A DNA stretch of 64,000 bases from Microbacterium hibisci. Lineage in GTDB: Bacteria; Actinomycetota; Actinomycetes; Actinomycetales; Microbacteriaceae. Shown here piece by piece: positions 1 to 8,036 of this stretch. The notes below the pieces were generated by a model. It worked only from the letters and a program-made list of their open reading frames with translations, did not search any database and was not told the origin of the DNA. The position numbers and the translations under genes were made by a program. The stretch spans positions 124,001-188,000 of the forward strand of contig NZ_JADIJC010000007.1 in assembly GCF_015278255.1 (NCBI RefSeq). The letters run 5' to 3'. Positions within the stretch are counted from its first letter, which is position 1, and the number at the start of each line of letters is the position of its first letter.

Positions 1-1
1 C

Positions 2-1588
2 GAGGGCGACGGGCTCGACGACGACCAGGCCCGGCTGCTCGCGCATCTGCTGCGCGACTTCCGCCGCGGGGGCGTGGGGCTGGACGACGAGGGTCGCGAG
101 CGCGCCCGCCGGCTCGCCGACCGCGACACCGAGCTGTCGCTGACGTTCTCGCGGAACATCCGCGACGGCCGCCGTGAGATCACCGTCCCCGCCGACGCGC
201 TCGCGGGCCTGCCGCAGGACTTCATCGACGCGCACCCGGCCGATGCCGACGGGCGGGTCGCCCTGTCGACCGATTACCCCGACCTCATGCCCGTCCGCGA
301 GTACGCCACCGACCGCGACACCCGCGTCGCGCTGCTGAGCGCATACAACGACCTCGCGTGGCCCGAGAACGATCCCGTGCTCGCCGAGCTGCTGGAGGTC
401 CGCGCCGAGCGTGCTCGCCTGCTCGGCTATCCGGACTGGGCCGACTACGAGACCGAGACCCGCATGATCGGCGGCGGGGTCGAGATCCCCGCCTTCCTCT
501 CGCGGCTCGACGAGGCCTCGCGCGAGTCCGCCGACGCCGAGTATCCGCTCCTGCTCGAGCGCCTCCGGCGCGACATCGCCGACGCCGACGTCGTCTCGAC
601 GGCCGACTTCTGGTACCTCCTCAGCGCCATCAAGCGCGAGCAGTACGACGTCGACGCCCAGCTCGTGCGCTCGTACTTCCCGTTCGAGCGCGTCGTCGAC
701 GGCGTGCTCGGCGTCACCGGGCGCCTCTTCCAGGTGGAGTACGTCCCCGTCGACGCTCCCGCCTGGCACGACGACGTCCAGACGTTCGACGTCGTGCGCG
801 ACGGCGACCGCCTCGGCCGCATCCATCTCGATCTGCACCCGCGCGAGGGCAAGTTCAACCACGCCGCGTGCTTCCCGCTCGCGCCCGGTGTTGCCGGTCG
901 TGTGCTGCCGGAGGCCGCGCTGCTCTGCAACTTCTCGCGCGGCAAGCTCGAGCACGACGAGGTCGTGACCTTCTTCCACGAGTTCGGGCACCTCGTGCAC
1001 GACATCCTCGGCGGACGCCAGCGCTTCGCCCGCTTCAGCGGGGTCACGACGGAGTGGGACTTCGTCGAGGCGCCGAGCCAGCTCCTGGAGGAGTGGGCGT
1101 GGGATGCCGGAGTCCTGGCCTCGTTCACGGCGAACGACGGCGGCGACCCGATCCCGGCCGACCTGGTCGCGCGCATGCGCACCGCCGACGCCTTCGGTCG
1201 CGCCCTCGAGGTGCGCCGGCAGCTGGGCCACGCGAACGTCTCGTACCACCTGCACGTCGATCGTCCTGCCGATCTGCAGGCCGAGACGGAGCGGCTCTAC
1301 GCGTCCACCAGCCCGGTTCAGCCTCTGGCGGGACTGCACTCGTATGCCGGCTTCGGCCACCTCACCGGGTACGGCGCCTGCTACTACACGTACCAGTGGA
1401 GCCTCGTGATCGCGCGAGATCTGCTGAGCGGATTCGCGGACGGGCTGATGGACCCCGCTGCGGCGCGGCGCTACCGCACCGAGGTGCTCGAGCGCGGCGG
1501 ATCACGCGACGCGCGCGACCTCGTCGAGGCCTTTCTCGGGCGCCCGTCGTCGTTCGACGCGTACGGGGCGTGGCTCGCCGGAGACTGA
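2..1588 (+). CDS. M3 family zinc metallopeptidase (thimet oligopeptidase-like), 5' truncated
   Basis: Cytoplasmic oligopeptidase of the M3 family (Dcp/OpdA/thimet oligopeptidase), which degrades short peptides. The frame is open to the left edge with no stop, so the N-terminal part lies outside the window; an internal GTG at 74 is not taken as the start. Counting from 74, the zinc motif HEFGH is at residues 302-306 in the family context FFHEFGHLVH. The C-terminal part has the usual YxYxxGFGHLTGYGACYYTYQWS-type pattern in which His and Tyr bind substrate. About 530 residues are visible, compared with roughly 650-680 for full family members. The next gene begins 215 bp downstream, so it is probably a separate unit. 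The family call is very secure; the peptide specificity is unknown. Confidence 0.95.
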   Translation, partial: EGDGLDDDQARLLAHLLRDFRRGGVGLDDEGRERARRLADRDTELSLTFSRNIRDGRREITVPADALAGLPQDFIDAHPADADGRVALSTDYPDLMPVREYATDRDTRVALLSAYNDLAWPENDPVLAELLEVRAERARLLGYPDWADYETETRMIGGGVEIPAFLSRLDEASRESADAEYPLLLERLRRDIADADVVSTADFWYLLSAIKREQYDVDAQLVRSYFPFERVVDGVLGVTGRLFQVEYVPVDAPAWHDDVQTFDVVRDGDRLGRIHLDLHPREGKFNHAACFPLAPGVAGRVLPEAALLCNFSRGKLEHDEVVTFFHEFGHLVHDILGGRQRFARFSGVTTEWDFVEAPSQLLEEWAWDAGVLASFTANDGGDPIPADLVARMRTADAFGRALEVRRQLGHANVSYHLHVDRPADLQAETERLYASTSPVQPLAGLHSYAGFGHLTGYGACYYTYQWSLVIARDLLSGFADGLMDPAAARRYRTEVLERGGSRDARDLVEAFLGRPSSFDAYGAWLAGD

Positions 1589-1625
1589 CCCGCCGCGCGC
1601 GTTTCGCGGACACAGCCGGGGGAGG

Positions 1626-1631
1626 TATGGT
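1626..1631 (+). promoter_or_regulatory. possible -10 hexamer upstream of the DivIVA-like gene
   Basis: TATGGT is followed by a purine-rich start region and lies about 170 bp before the ATG at 1804. No convincing -35 was found at 17 bp, so this is a weak call. Confidence 0.25.
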
Positions 1632-1803
1632 TCAGTCACCCCGATGCGCAGTCACCTGCGACACAACCCCCCGGTGTCGTCGAGGACGGTGCGGCCACCG
1701 CTGCTCGCGCGCGGCGCTCCGACGCGCCGGCGCGCCGGCGCGAGGACGCACGCCTCCGCCGAGCGCTCTCGCCGACACAGCCAGCCAGAAGCGGAGAACA
1801 CCG

Positions 1804-3636
1804 ATGTCCGACCACGCCGTGAGTGCCGGAAACCCGGGCCAGGACGACTCGAACACCTTCGACAACCTCATCGGCGAGACGGCGGTCACCGCCTTCGGGT
1901 CGGGCTTCACGACGACCTTCCGCGGCTACGACAAGGACGAGGTCGACGCCGCGATCGCCGGCCTCGACGCGCGGGTGCGCGCGGCCACCGACGAGGTGGC
2001 GCAGCTCAAGCAGCACCAGCGCCGCGCCGGCGCCGCGGTGGCGCAGAGCCGTGCCAAGGCCGAGCGACTGGAGGCGGAGCTGCAGGCCGCCGCCGAGCGG
2101 CGTCAGGCCGAGATCGACGCGGCGATCGCGGCCCGCCAGGCCGAGGCGGACGCCACCCTCGCCGCCCGCCAGGAGGAGATCGACCGGCTCGAGGCGGCGC
2201 TGGCCGAAGCCGAGTCGGCGCGCCGCGCCGAGGTCGAGCGCGTCGCGGCCGAGGCCTCGGCCGCGCGCGAGCAGGAGGGCGACGCCGCGCAGCGGCTTCA
2301 GGGCGAGCTGGAGGTCGCGAACGCCAAGCTCGCCGACGCCGAGCAGCGGATCCAGGCGCTCAGCGACGAGCTCGTCGGCGCCACCACCGAATCGCCGAAC
2401 CGTCAGCAGTTCGAGGAGGTGCTGCGCGTCGCCGAGGACCAGGCCAGCCTGCTCATCCGCAACGCGACCATCCAGGGCGACCGCCTGCTCGAGGCCGCCC
2501 GCGAAGAGATCGCCAACCGTCGCTCGTCGGCGCAGGCGGAGGCCGACGGGATCATCTCGCAGGCGCAGCACGACGCGCAGCAGGTGCGCCTCAAGATCGA
2601 CACCGAGCTGACCGCGCACGAGGCCCGCATCGAGCGAGAGACCGCGCACGCGGCCGAGAAGGTGTCGCAGGCCGAGCGCGAGGCCGCTGCGATCCGCTCC
2701 GAGGCCGAGAAGGGTGCGGCCGTGCTGCGCTCGACGGTCGCGCGCGAGACCGCGCGCGACCGCGCCGAGGCCGAGGAGGCGGTCCGCGAGCTGCGACTGC
2801 GCGCACTCGAGTTCGAGGCATCCCTCACCCGCCGTCAGGACGACGCGCACCAGGAGTTCCTGGTCCTCCACAACCAGGCGGTGGCGCACGCCGAGCGCAT
2901 CACGCAGGACGCCAACGAGCAGGTCGCGGCGTCGCTCGAGCACGCCCAGCGCGTCTCGGTGAAGGCCGAGGACTTCGAGCGCCTCATGCGTGCGCAGTCG
3001 CAGCAGATCGAGGCCGACGCGCAGCTGCGTGCGCGCGAGCACCTCGAGCAGGCGCACGTCAAGGCCGAGCGCATCATCGATCTGGTCACCACGCACTCGC
3101 AGGCGGTCCTGCGCGACGCCGAGGACCGCACCCGCCAGCTGCGCTGGCAGCAGCACCAGCTGATGAGCTTCATGGCCGAGGTCAAGGAGCTGATCCGCCC
3201 CGAGACGGCGCTCGCCGCCGCCGCGGCGAAGATCGTGGGAGAGGACGCTGACGCGGAGACGGATGCCGCGCCCGCCGCTGACGCGGAGCCCGAGGCTCCG
3301 GAGGTCGAGTCCCCGGCCGCCGAGGCCTCGGCGGCCGAGCCCGACGTGGCCGAAGCGGAGGTCGAGGTGGCGGATGCGCCGGCCGAGGACGCCCTCGCGG
3401 ACGCGGCGGAGGACGCCGAGGCTCCTGAGGCGGAGGGCGCCGAGGCTCCTGCGGTGGAGGAGTCCGAGGCTCCTGAGGCGGAGGACGCCGAGGCTGTTGA
3501 GGCGGAGGACGCCAGGGCCGAGACCGCCGAGTCCGGCGACGAGCAGCCTGGGGACGCCTCCGCCGAGCACGAGCACCACGACGGTCACGAAGACGCCGCG
3601 GCCGACGACCGCACCGAGGCGCGGCACGAAGACTGA
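1804..3636 (+). CDS. DivIVA-like coiled-coil protein with acidic repeat tail
   Basis: 610 residues. ATG at 1804 follows a GGAGAA ribosome site. Residues ~33-55 (TTFRGYDKDEVDAAIAGL) match the N-terminal DivIVA/Wag31 curvature-sensing segment, in which FRGY-type residues precede the coiled coil. Residues ~60-475 are almost continuous Glu/Arg/Ala-rich heptads, so a long parallel coiled coil is expected. The tail (~480-610) is acidic, low-complexity repeats of the type EAPEAEDAEA, encoded by ~30-bp DNA repeats around 3405-3530, and ends in a His-rich stretch. DivIVA proteins organise polar growth or septation in actinobacteria; this one is far longer than Wag31 (~260 aa), so it is more likely a polar scaffold of the Scy/FilP kind. 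Repeat number may vary between strains. No transmembrane segment is seen. Confidence 0.8.
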   Translation: MSDHAVSAGNPGQDDSNTFDNLIGETAVTAFGSGFTTTFRGYDKDEVDAAIAGLDARVRAATDEVAQLKQHQRRAGAAVAQSRAKAERLEAELQAAAERRQAEIDAAIAARQAEADATLAARQEEIDRLEAALAEAESARRAEVERVAAEASAAREQEGDAAQRLQGELEVANAKLADAEQRIQALSDELVGATTESPNRQQFEEVLRVAEDQASLLIRNATIQGDRLLEAAREEIANRRSSAQAEADGIISQAQHDAQQVRLKIDTELTAHEARIERETAHAAEKVSQAEREAAAIRSEAEKGAAVLRSTVARETARDRAEAEEAVRELRLRALEFEASLTRRQDDAHQEFLVLHNQAVAHAERITQDANEQVAASLEHAQRVSVKAEDFERLMRAQSQQIEADAQLRAREHLEQAHVKAERIIDLVTTHSQAVLRDAEDRTRQLRWQQHQLMSFMAEVKELIRPETALAAAAAKIVGEDADAETDAAPAADAEPEAPEVESPAAEASAAEPDVAEAEVEVADAPAEDALADAAEDAEAPEAEGAEAPAVEESEAPEAEDAEAVEAEDARAETAESGDEQPGDASAEHEHHDGHEDAAADDRTEARHED

Positions 3637-3644
3637 CCCTCGCC

Positions 3645-3755
3645 GGTCGTTGAGCGAAGGGCGCTCCAGCGCCCGAAGACGAAACGCCTCGAGCCTGCGT
3701 TCTGCGCCGAGCTCGGGGCGTTTCGTCTCGCTCGTTCCTCGCTCGCTCAACGGCC
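3645..3755. repeat. large interrupted palindrome between convergent genes
   Basis: The outer arms 3645-3657 and 3743-3755 match in 12 of 13 positions (GGTCGTTGAGCGA). The inner arms 3678-3688 and 3717-3727 are a perfect 11-bp inverted repeat (GACGAAACGCC). It lies just after the DivIVA-like gene, so it could end transcription on the + strand; the nested arms look like a dispersed REP-type element. Confidence 0.7.
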
Positions 3756-3866
3756 GCGGGTAGGCGCTGTGGCGGCCGCCGTTCCTCGCTCGCTCAACGG
3801 CCGCGGGGTCGCGCTGTGGCGGGCCGCCTCCGGGACTCGCTCTGCTCGCTCGCTCAACGGCCGCGG
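3734..3866 (+). repeat. three direct copies of a GCTCGCTCAACGGCCGCGG unit
   Basis: The core occurs at 3741, 3788 and 3848. Copies one and two share a longer unit of about 47 bp including a downstream CGCTGTGGCGG stretch. Together with the palindrome and the hairpin at 3918 this accounts for most of the 347-bp gap 3637-3983; I see no gene there. Confidence 0.7.
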
Positions 3867-3917
3867 CCGGGCGGGGGGCCGCGGCCGGGACTCGGACTTC
3901 CGCCCGGGCTCGGATGA

Positions 3918-3948
3918 ATCTGCCGAGCTCCTCCGAATCTCGGCAGAT
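3918..3948 (-). terminator. hairpin downstream of the threonine aldolase gene
   Basis: ATCTGCCGAG at 3918-3927 pairs perfectly with CTCGGCAGAT at 3939-3948 across an 11-nt loop, 36 bp beyond the stop codon of the minus-strand gene. There is no T-run, as is common at this G+C content. Confidence 0.5.
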
Positions 3949-3983
3949 CCCCGAAATTCGGCGACAGAGCTGACAGAGGCGAC

Positions 3984-5054
3984 CTAGGCGGCCGAGGTCT
4001 CGCGCGCGATCGCGGCGAGGAACGCGTCGATGTCGTTCTCCGAGGTGTCGAAGCTGCACATCCAGCGCACCTCGTTCTTCGCGGCATCCCAGTCGTAGAA
4101 GCGGAACGACGTCCGCAGGCGGTCGGCGACCCCCTCGGGCAGCGTCGCGAAGACGCCGTTGGCCTGCGTCGGCTGCGTGAACGCGACGCCCTGGATCGAG
4201 CCGTCGGCGAGGCCCGCTTCGATGCCCGTGCGCAGCCGCTGCGCCATCGCGTTCGAGTGCGACGCGTTGCGCAGCCACAGGTCGCCCTCGAGGAGCGCGA
4301 GCAGCTGCGCCGAGACGAAGCGCATCTTCGACGCGAGCTGCATGTCGAGCTTGCGCAGGAACTTCAGTCCCTGCGAGGTGTCGGGGTTGAGCACGACGAC
4401 CGCTTCGCCGAGCATCGCGCCGTTCTTGGTGCCGCCGAAGCTCAGCACGTCGACGCCCGCATCGCGCGTGAAGTCGCGGAACGGCACCCCCAGCGAGGCG
4501 GCGGCGTTGGAGAGGCGCGAGCCGTCCATGTGGACGTTCATGCCCAGGCCGTGGGCGTGGTCGGCGATCGCGCGGATCTCGTCCACCGTGTAGAGGGTGC
4601 CCAGCTCGGTGGACTGTGTGATCGACACGACGAGCGGCTGGGCGCGGTGCTCGTCGCCCCATCCCCACGCTTCGCGGTCGATGAGCTCGGGCGTGAGCTT
4701 GCCGTCGTCGGTGGGAACGGTGAGGAGCTTGATGCCCGCCACGCGCTCGGGCGCGCCGCCCTCGTCGACGTTGATGTGCGCCGTGCCCGCCGTCACCACC
4801 GCGCCCCACCGGGGGAGCATCGACTGCAGGCCCACGACGTTCGCGCCGGTCCCGTTGAACACGGGGTACGCCTCGACGCCCTCGCCGAAGTGGCGGGCCA
4901 TGACCTCCTGCAGGCGCTCCGTGTAGGCGTCTGCGCCGTACGAGACCTGGTGGCCGTCGTTCGCGGCGGCGATCGCCGCCAGCACCTCGGGGTGGATCCC
5001 GGAGTAGTTGTCGGAGGCGAAGCCGCGCAGGTTCGGATCGTGGAGCGTGGTCAC
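3984..5054 (-). CDS. ltaE: threonine aldolase family PLP enzyme
   Basis: 356 residues with a GTG start. A fold-type I PLP enzyme of the low-specificity L-threonine aldolase / beta-eliminating lyase family, which cleaves L-threonine or L-allo-threonine to glycine and acetaldehyde. The family opening FASDNYSGIHPEVLAAI is present, as are HMDGSRLSNAA (PLP-contacting Asp/Arg) and SFGGTKNG, whose Lys forms the Schiff base. It is the last gene of a minus-strand set with the SDR gene (45-bp gap) and the DUF6421 gene. The context suggests a dedicated beta-hydroxy amino acid substrate rather than general threonine breakdown, but that is inference. Confidence 0.85.
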   Translation of the reverse strand: MTTLHDPNLRGFASDNYSGIHPEVLAAIAAANDGHQVSYGADAYTERLQEVMARHFGEGVEAYPVFNGTGANVVGLQSMLPRWGAVVTAGTAHINVDEGGAPERVAGIKLLTVPTDDGKLTPELIDREAWGWGDEHRAQPLVVSITQSTELGTLYTVDEIRAIADHAHGLGMNVHMDGSRLSNAAASLGVPFRDFTRDAGVDVLSFGGTKNGAMLGEAVVVLNPDTSQGLKFLRKLDMQLASKMRFVSAQLLALLEGDLWLRNASHSNAMAQRLRTGIEAGLADGSIQGVAFTQPTQANGVFATLPEGVADRLRTSFRFYDWDAAKNEVRWMCSFDTSENDIDAFLAAIARETSAA

Positions 5055-5099
5055 AGGGGTCCAATCTCGGTCGCGGCGGCCGGGAGCGGCCGCGGAAGT

Positions 5100-5813
5100 T
5101 CAGAGGGAGGGGTCGGTGAGTTCGACGATGGTGTCGTTGAGGTCTGCCGCGTCGGTCATCCACAGGTCTGAGAAACGCTGCGCCAGCGCCCCTTCGAGGC
5201 CCGAGAGGCTCTTGGTGCGGAAGATGACGGATGCCGCGGCCAGCGGCCTGCCCGCATCGCGGGCGTCCTTCGCGAAGCCCTGCGCGACGGCGCGCGCCCA
5301 TGCCTCGCTGGCGGCCTTGACCGCGGCGTAGTTGGCGCCGCCGGCGAGCGGGCGCTCGACCGCGGTGGACGACACGATCGCGGTGCGTGCGGACTCGGAC
5401 GCGCGCAGGTCGGCGTCGAACGCGCGGCTGACGTGGCGCAGGGCGCTGAGCGAGCGCTCGAGGAAGCGATAGTCGTCGTCGCTCTGGCCTGCGAGGCCGC
5501 CGCCGCCGCGCCAGCCGCCGACGAGGTGCAGCACGCCGTCGACGGGGCCGTCCGCCTCGCGCACGCGTTCGGCGAGCGCGGCGACGTCGCGCTCATCGGT
5601 CAGATCGCACACCTCGGTGCGCACGGCGCCGGAGGAGCCGACGGAAAGGGGTCCGGCATCCGTCTCCAGAGCCTGCGCGAACCGCCGCAGCTTGTCGGGA
5701 TCATGCCCGACCGCGACCACGCGCGCGCCGGCGTCGCGCAGCTCGCGAGCCGTGGCGAGACCGGACTCACTGGTCGCTCCCGCGATGAGGACGAGTCTGC
5801 CTGCGACGCTCAT
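5100..5813 (-). CDS. short-chain dehydrogenase/reductase
   Basis: 237 residues. Classical SDR architecture: the N-terminal nucleotide-binding glycine motif GATSESGLA at ~11-19 is a variant of TGxxxGxG, and the catalytic triad is Ser in IVSSTA followed by YAAVK (Tyr and Lys). The Asp after the second strand is replaced by GHD, so NAD versus NADP cannot be decided. It lies between the DUF6421 and threonine-aldolase genes on the same strand; the 156-bp gap to DUF6421 carries a large palindrome. The substrate is unknown. An SDR next to an aldolase could oxidise or reduce the beta-hydroxy or keto partner of the same pathway. Confidence 0.85.
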   Translation of the reverse strand: MSVAGRLVLIAGATSESGLATARELRDAGARVVAVGHDPDKLRRFAQALETDAGPLSVGSSGAVRTEVCDLTDERDVAALAERVREADGPVDGVLHLVGGWRGGGGLAGQSDDDYRFLERSLSALRHVSRAFDADLRASESARTAIVSSTAVERPLAGGANYAAVKAASEAWARAVAQGFAKDARDAGRPLAAASVIFRTKSLSGLEGALAQRFSDLWMTDAADLNDTIVELTDPSL

Positions 5814-5830
5814 TCCTCCACCCTTTCACG

Positions 5831-5910
5831 TCGACATCGCGGTTTCTCGTCGAACAACCACGTCATCGGTGCCGACAACGTGCGATCTCGCCGAGAAACC
5901 GCGATCTCGA
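5831..5910. repeat. interrupted palindrome, family B
   Basis: TCGCGGTTTCTCG at 5837-5849 is a perfect inverted repeat of 5892-5904, extended outward by 5 of 6 matches. Its inner segment (5843-5869) closely resembles 34297-34323. It may attenuate or terminate transcription leaving the DUF6421 gene. Confidence 0.7.
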
Positions 5911-5969
5911 CACAGGGTTGGGGCGCTGGGCGCGAGGGGCCGGGTGCGACGCGCCGGGGAGGGGCGGGA

Positions 5970-7406
5970 TCAGGAGTCGCGGCCCGTGATGCCGGCCGTG
6001 GACTCGATGACCGGCTTCATCTTCTTGTCCAGCGCCTCGAAGAACATCGACAGCGGGAACTCGTCGTCCATCACCGCGTCGGTGTAGCCCTTGGGGGCTC
6101 CGGCGAGGATCTCGTCCGGCAGTCCGCGAGCCCACTGCGACGCCGGGTTCGGCGTGAGCGTCCCCCGCACGAGCTCGTACGCGGCGAGCCAGTGTGCTGT
6201 CTTCGGCCGGTCGATCGACCGCCAGTACAGCTCGTCGATCGCCTCGCCGAGGGCGACGACCGCGGCGGGCACGTCGTCCCAGTCGAACGCCAGCGCCGTG
6301 TCGGTCCAGTGCAGCACGTCGCGCTGGTGCAGCCACGCGAACAGCAGCTGGCCGCCGAGCCCGTCGTAGTTGCGCACGCGCGAGCCGGTGATCGAGAACC
6401 GGAAGATGCGGTCGAAGATCACGGCGTACTGCACGAGCCTGGCGTGCTCGAGCATCTCGGCCTCGGCGGGGTCGAGTGCTCCGTCAGGCTCGGCAACCGC
6501 CTTGGCAGCCAGGCGCTTCTCGATCGCGACGCACTCGCGGAACGCCGTGAGGTCGCAGCGCAGCTCCTCGAGCGAGTAGAGGAAGTACGGCATCCGCTGT
6601 TTGATCATGAACGGGTCGAACGGCAGGTCTCCGCGCATGTGGGTGCGGTCGTGGATGATGTCCCACATCACGAACGTCTTCTCGGTGAGCTGCTGGTCGT
6701 CGAGCATGCGGGCGGCCTCGGCGGGCAGCTCGAGCTTCGTGATCTCGGCGGCGGCGCGCACGACGCGGCGGTAGCGGGCGGCCTCGCGGTCCTGGAAGAT
6801 CGCACCCCACGTGAATACGGGGATCTCGCGCATCGCGACCGTCTCGGGGAACAGCACGGCGCTGTCGGTGTCGTAGCCCGGTGTGAAATCGAGGAAGCGC
6901 AGCGACACGAACAGCTTGTTGCCGTAGTCGCCCGCCTCGAGCTGCGCGATGAACTCGGGCCAGATCACCTCGACCAGCACCGCCTCGACGTGCCGGTCCC
7001 GTGAGCCGTTCTGGGTGTACATCGGGAAGACGACGAGATGACGGATGCCGTCGACCCGGTGCCGCTGCGGCTGGAACGCCGTCAGCGAGTCGAGGAAGTC
7101 GGGGATGCCGAAGCCGCTGTCCGCCCAGCGCTCGAAGTCGCGCACCGACGCGGTGAGGTACTCGGCGTCGTGCGGGAAAGCGGGGGACAGGGCGCGGATC
7201 CCGGCCACGATCTGTGCGACGTGGTGGCGGGCCCCGTCGTGGGAGGCGGCTTCCGGAATCGAGCCGTCCTGGATCTGGAGACCCTGGAGCGCGGTCGCGG
7301 CCGCCTTGAGGCTCAGCCACGCGGCGCTGTGCTCGACGCGGTCGGCGTCCTCGACGACCTCGGGTTCGCCGACGATGACCTGCGTGGCGCGGGCGTGAGT
7401 GGACAT
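5970..7406 (-). CDS. DUF6421 family protein of unknown function
   Basis: 478 residues; the ATG at 7406 has GGAGG six bases upstream. I recognise it as the actinobacterial DUF6421 family from the conserved block WDIIHDRTHMRGDLPFDPF around residues 250-270, followed by MIKQRMPYFLYSLEELRCDL. The HDxxHxxGDLPFDP block and several other conserved His/Asp/Glu residues could form a metal site, which is inference. There is no signal peptide or membrane segment, so a cytoplasmic enzyme is likely. It is divergent from an Lrp/AsnC regulator 106 bp away and followed by SDR and threonine-aldolase genes. I recall similar neighbours in other actinobacteria, but could not check. No function should be assigned beyond amino-acid-linked metabolism. 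Confidence 0.75.
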   Translation of the reverse strand: MSTHARATQVIVGEPEVVEDADRVEHSAAWLSLKAAATALQGLQIQDGSIPEAASHDGARHHVAQIVAGIRALSPAFPHDAEYLTASVRDFERWADSGFGIPDFLDSLTAFQPQRHRVDGIRHLVVFPMYTQNGSRDRHVEAVLVEVIWPEFIAQLEAGDYGNKLFVSLRFLDFTPGYDTDSAVLFPETVAMREIPVFTWGAIFQDREAARYRRVVRAAAEITKLELPAEAARMLDDQQLTEKTFVMWDIIHDRTHMRGDLPFDPFMIKQRMPYFLYSLEELRCDLTAFRECVAIEKRLAAKAVAEPDGALDPAEAEMLEHARLVQYAVIFDRIFRFSITGSRVRNYDGLGGQLLFAWLHQRDVLHWTDTALAFDWDDVPAAVVALGEAIDELYWRSIDRPKTAHWLAAYELVRGTLTPNPASQWARGLPDEILAGAPKGYTDAVMDDEFPLSMFFEALDKKMKPVIESTAGITGRDS

Positions 7407-7443
7407 GGTGAACCTCCGATCTTCGAGTGTGATTCCGTGCTCG

Positions 7444-7449
7444 ATTCTA
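7444..7449 (-). promoter_or_regulatory. -10 hexamer for the DUF6421 gene
   Basis: Read on the minus strand this is TAGAAT, 38 bp before the ATG at 7406. It has no good -35, which fits a promoter that needs an activator bound at the nearby palindrome. Confidence 0.4.
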
Positions 7450-7477
7450 GAGAACTTCCCCCTCGTTCATGATCCCG

Positions 7478-7492
7478 CAGGAAATTTTCCTG
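7478..7492. promoter_or_regulatory. Lrp/AsnC-type operator in a divergent promoter
   Basis: CAGGAAATTTTCCTG is a perfect 7-bp inverted repeat around one central base. It agrees with 13 of 15 positions of the Lrp consensus known from Escherichia coli (YAGHAWATTWTDCTR). It is an A/T-rich island between the lrp-like gene and the DUF6421 gene and overlaps the expected -35 position of the regulator (7478-7483), so autoregulation plus control of DUF6421 is likely. Confidence 0.7.
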
Positions 7493-7500
7493 TCGGCGAC

Positions 7501-7506
7501 TAGACT
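7501..7506 (+). promoter_or_regulatory. leaderless -10 for the Lrp/AsnC gene
   Basis: TAGACT ends six bases before the ATG at 7513, and no ribosome-binding sequence lies between them, as expected for a leaderless transcript. Confidence 0.55.
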
Positions 7507-7512
7507 CGTGCC

Positions 7513-7968
7513 ATGCCCGGGCTTGATGACGCGATGGATGCGGCGATCGTGCGCGAGGTCTCGCAAGACGCCCGCGCGACCCTCGCCGACCTGTCGGCGG
7601 CGGTCGGGCTCTCGGTCTCGGCCGTCCAAGCCCGCCTGCGCCGGCTCGAGAACCGCGGCGTCATCACCGGGTACCGCGCCCTGGTCGACGCCGAGGCCGT
7701 CGGCAAGGCGCTCGCCGCGTTCGTCGAGATCACGCCGCTCGACCCCGCCCAGCCCGACAACGCGCCGGAGATGCTCGAGCATCTGCCCGAGATCGAGGCC
7801 TGTCACTCGATCGCGGGCGACGCGAGCTACATCCTGCTCGTGCGGGTCGCCTCGCCGCGGCATCTCGAATCGCTGATCCGCGACATCCGCTCGGCCGCCT
7901 CGGTCAACACGCGGACCACCGTCGTGCTGCAGACGTTCTACGAGAACCGCCCGATCCTCCCGGCCTGA
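7513..7968 (+). CDS. Lrp/AsnC family transcriptional regulator
   Basis: 151 residues, the normal size of the family. N-terminal winged helix-turn-helix (~10-60: ARATLADLSAAVGLSVSAVQARLRRLENRGVITGY) and C-terminal RAM ligand-binding domain (~68-145) ending in a TRTTVVLQ strand. Such proteins sense amino acids and bind DNA as octamers. The start at 7513 lies directly after a TAGACT -10, so the gene is probably leaderless. It faces the DUF6421 gene across an operator-like palindrome, making that gene its likely target. The effector amino acid is unknown. Confidence 0.93.
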   Translation: MPGLDDAMDAAIVREVSQDARATLADLSAAVGLSVSAVQARLRRLENRGVITGYRALVDAEAVGKALAAFVEITPLDPAQPDNAPEMLEHLPEIEACHSIAGDASYILLVRVASPRHLESLIRDIRSAASVNTRTTVVLQTFYENRPILPA

Positions 7969-8024
7969 CGTGGGGAGCGCCGGAGCCCGCAGCGCAAGTC
8001 CCGGTCTCGGCGACGGCGCGTGGG

Positions 8025-8030
8025 TAGTCT
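8025..8030 (+). promoter_or_regulatory. leaderless -10 for the diacylglycerol-kinase-like gene
   Basis: TAGTCT ends six bases before the ATG at 8037; no ribosome site fits in the gap. Confidence 0.5.
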
Positions 8031-8036
8031 CGCCGT

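Noticed and set aside
3734..3866. CRISPR array from three regularly spaced direct repeats
   Set aside because: Only three copies, spacing of 47 and 60 bp, spacers similar to each other and no cas genes.
1636..5301. Minus-strand open frame of ~1220 codons spanning the DivIVA-like gene and the threonine aldolase
   Set aside because: Composition is low-complexity Arg/Gly/Leu with no motif; it crosses intergenic repeats and two well-supported genes in other frames.
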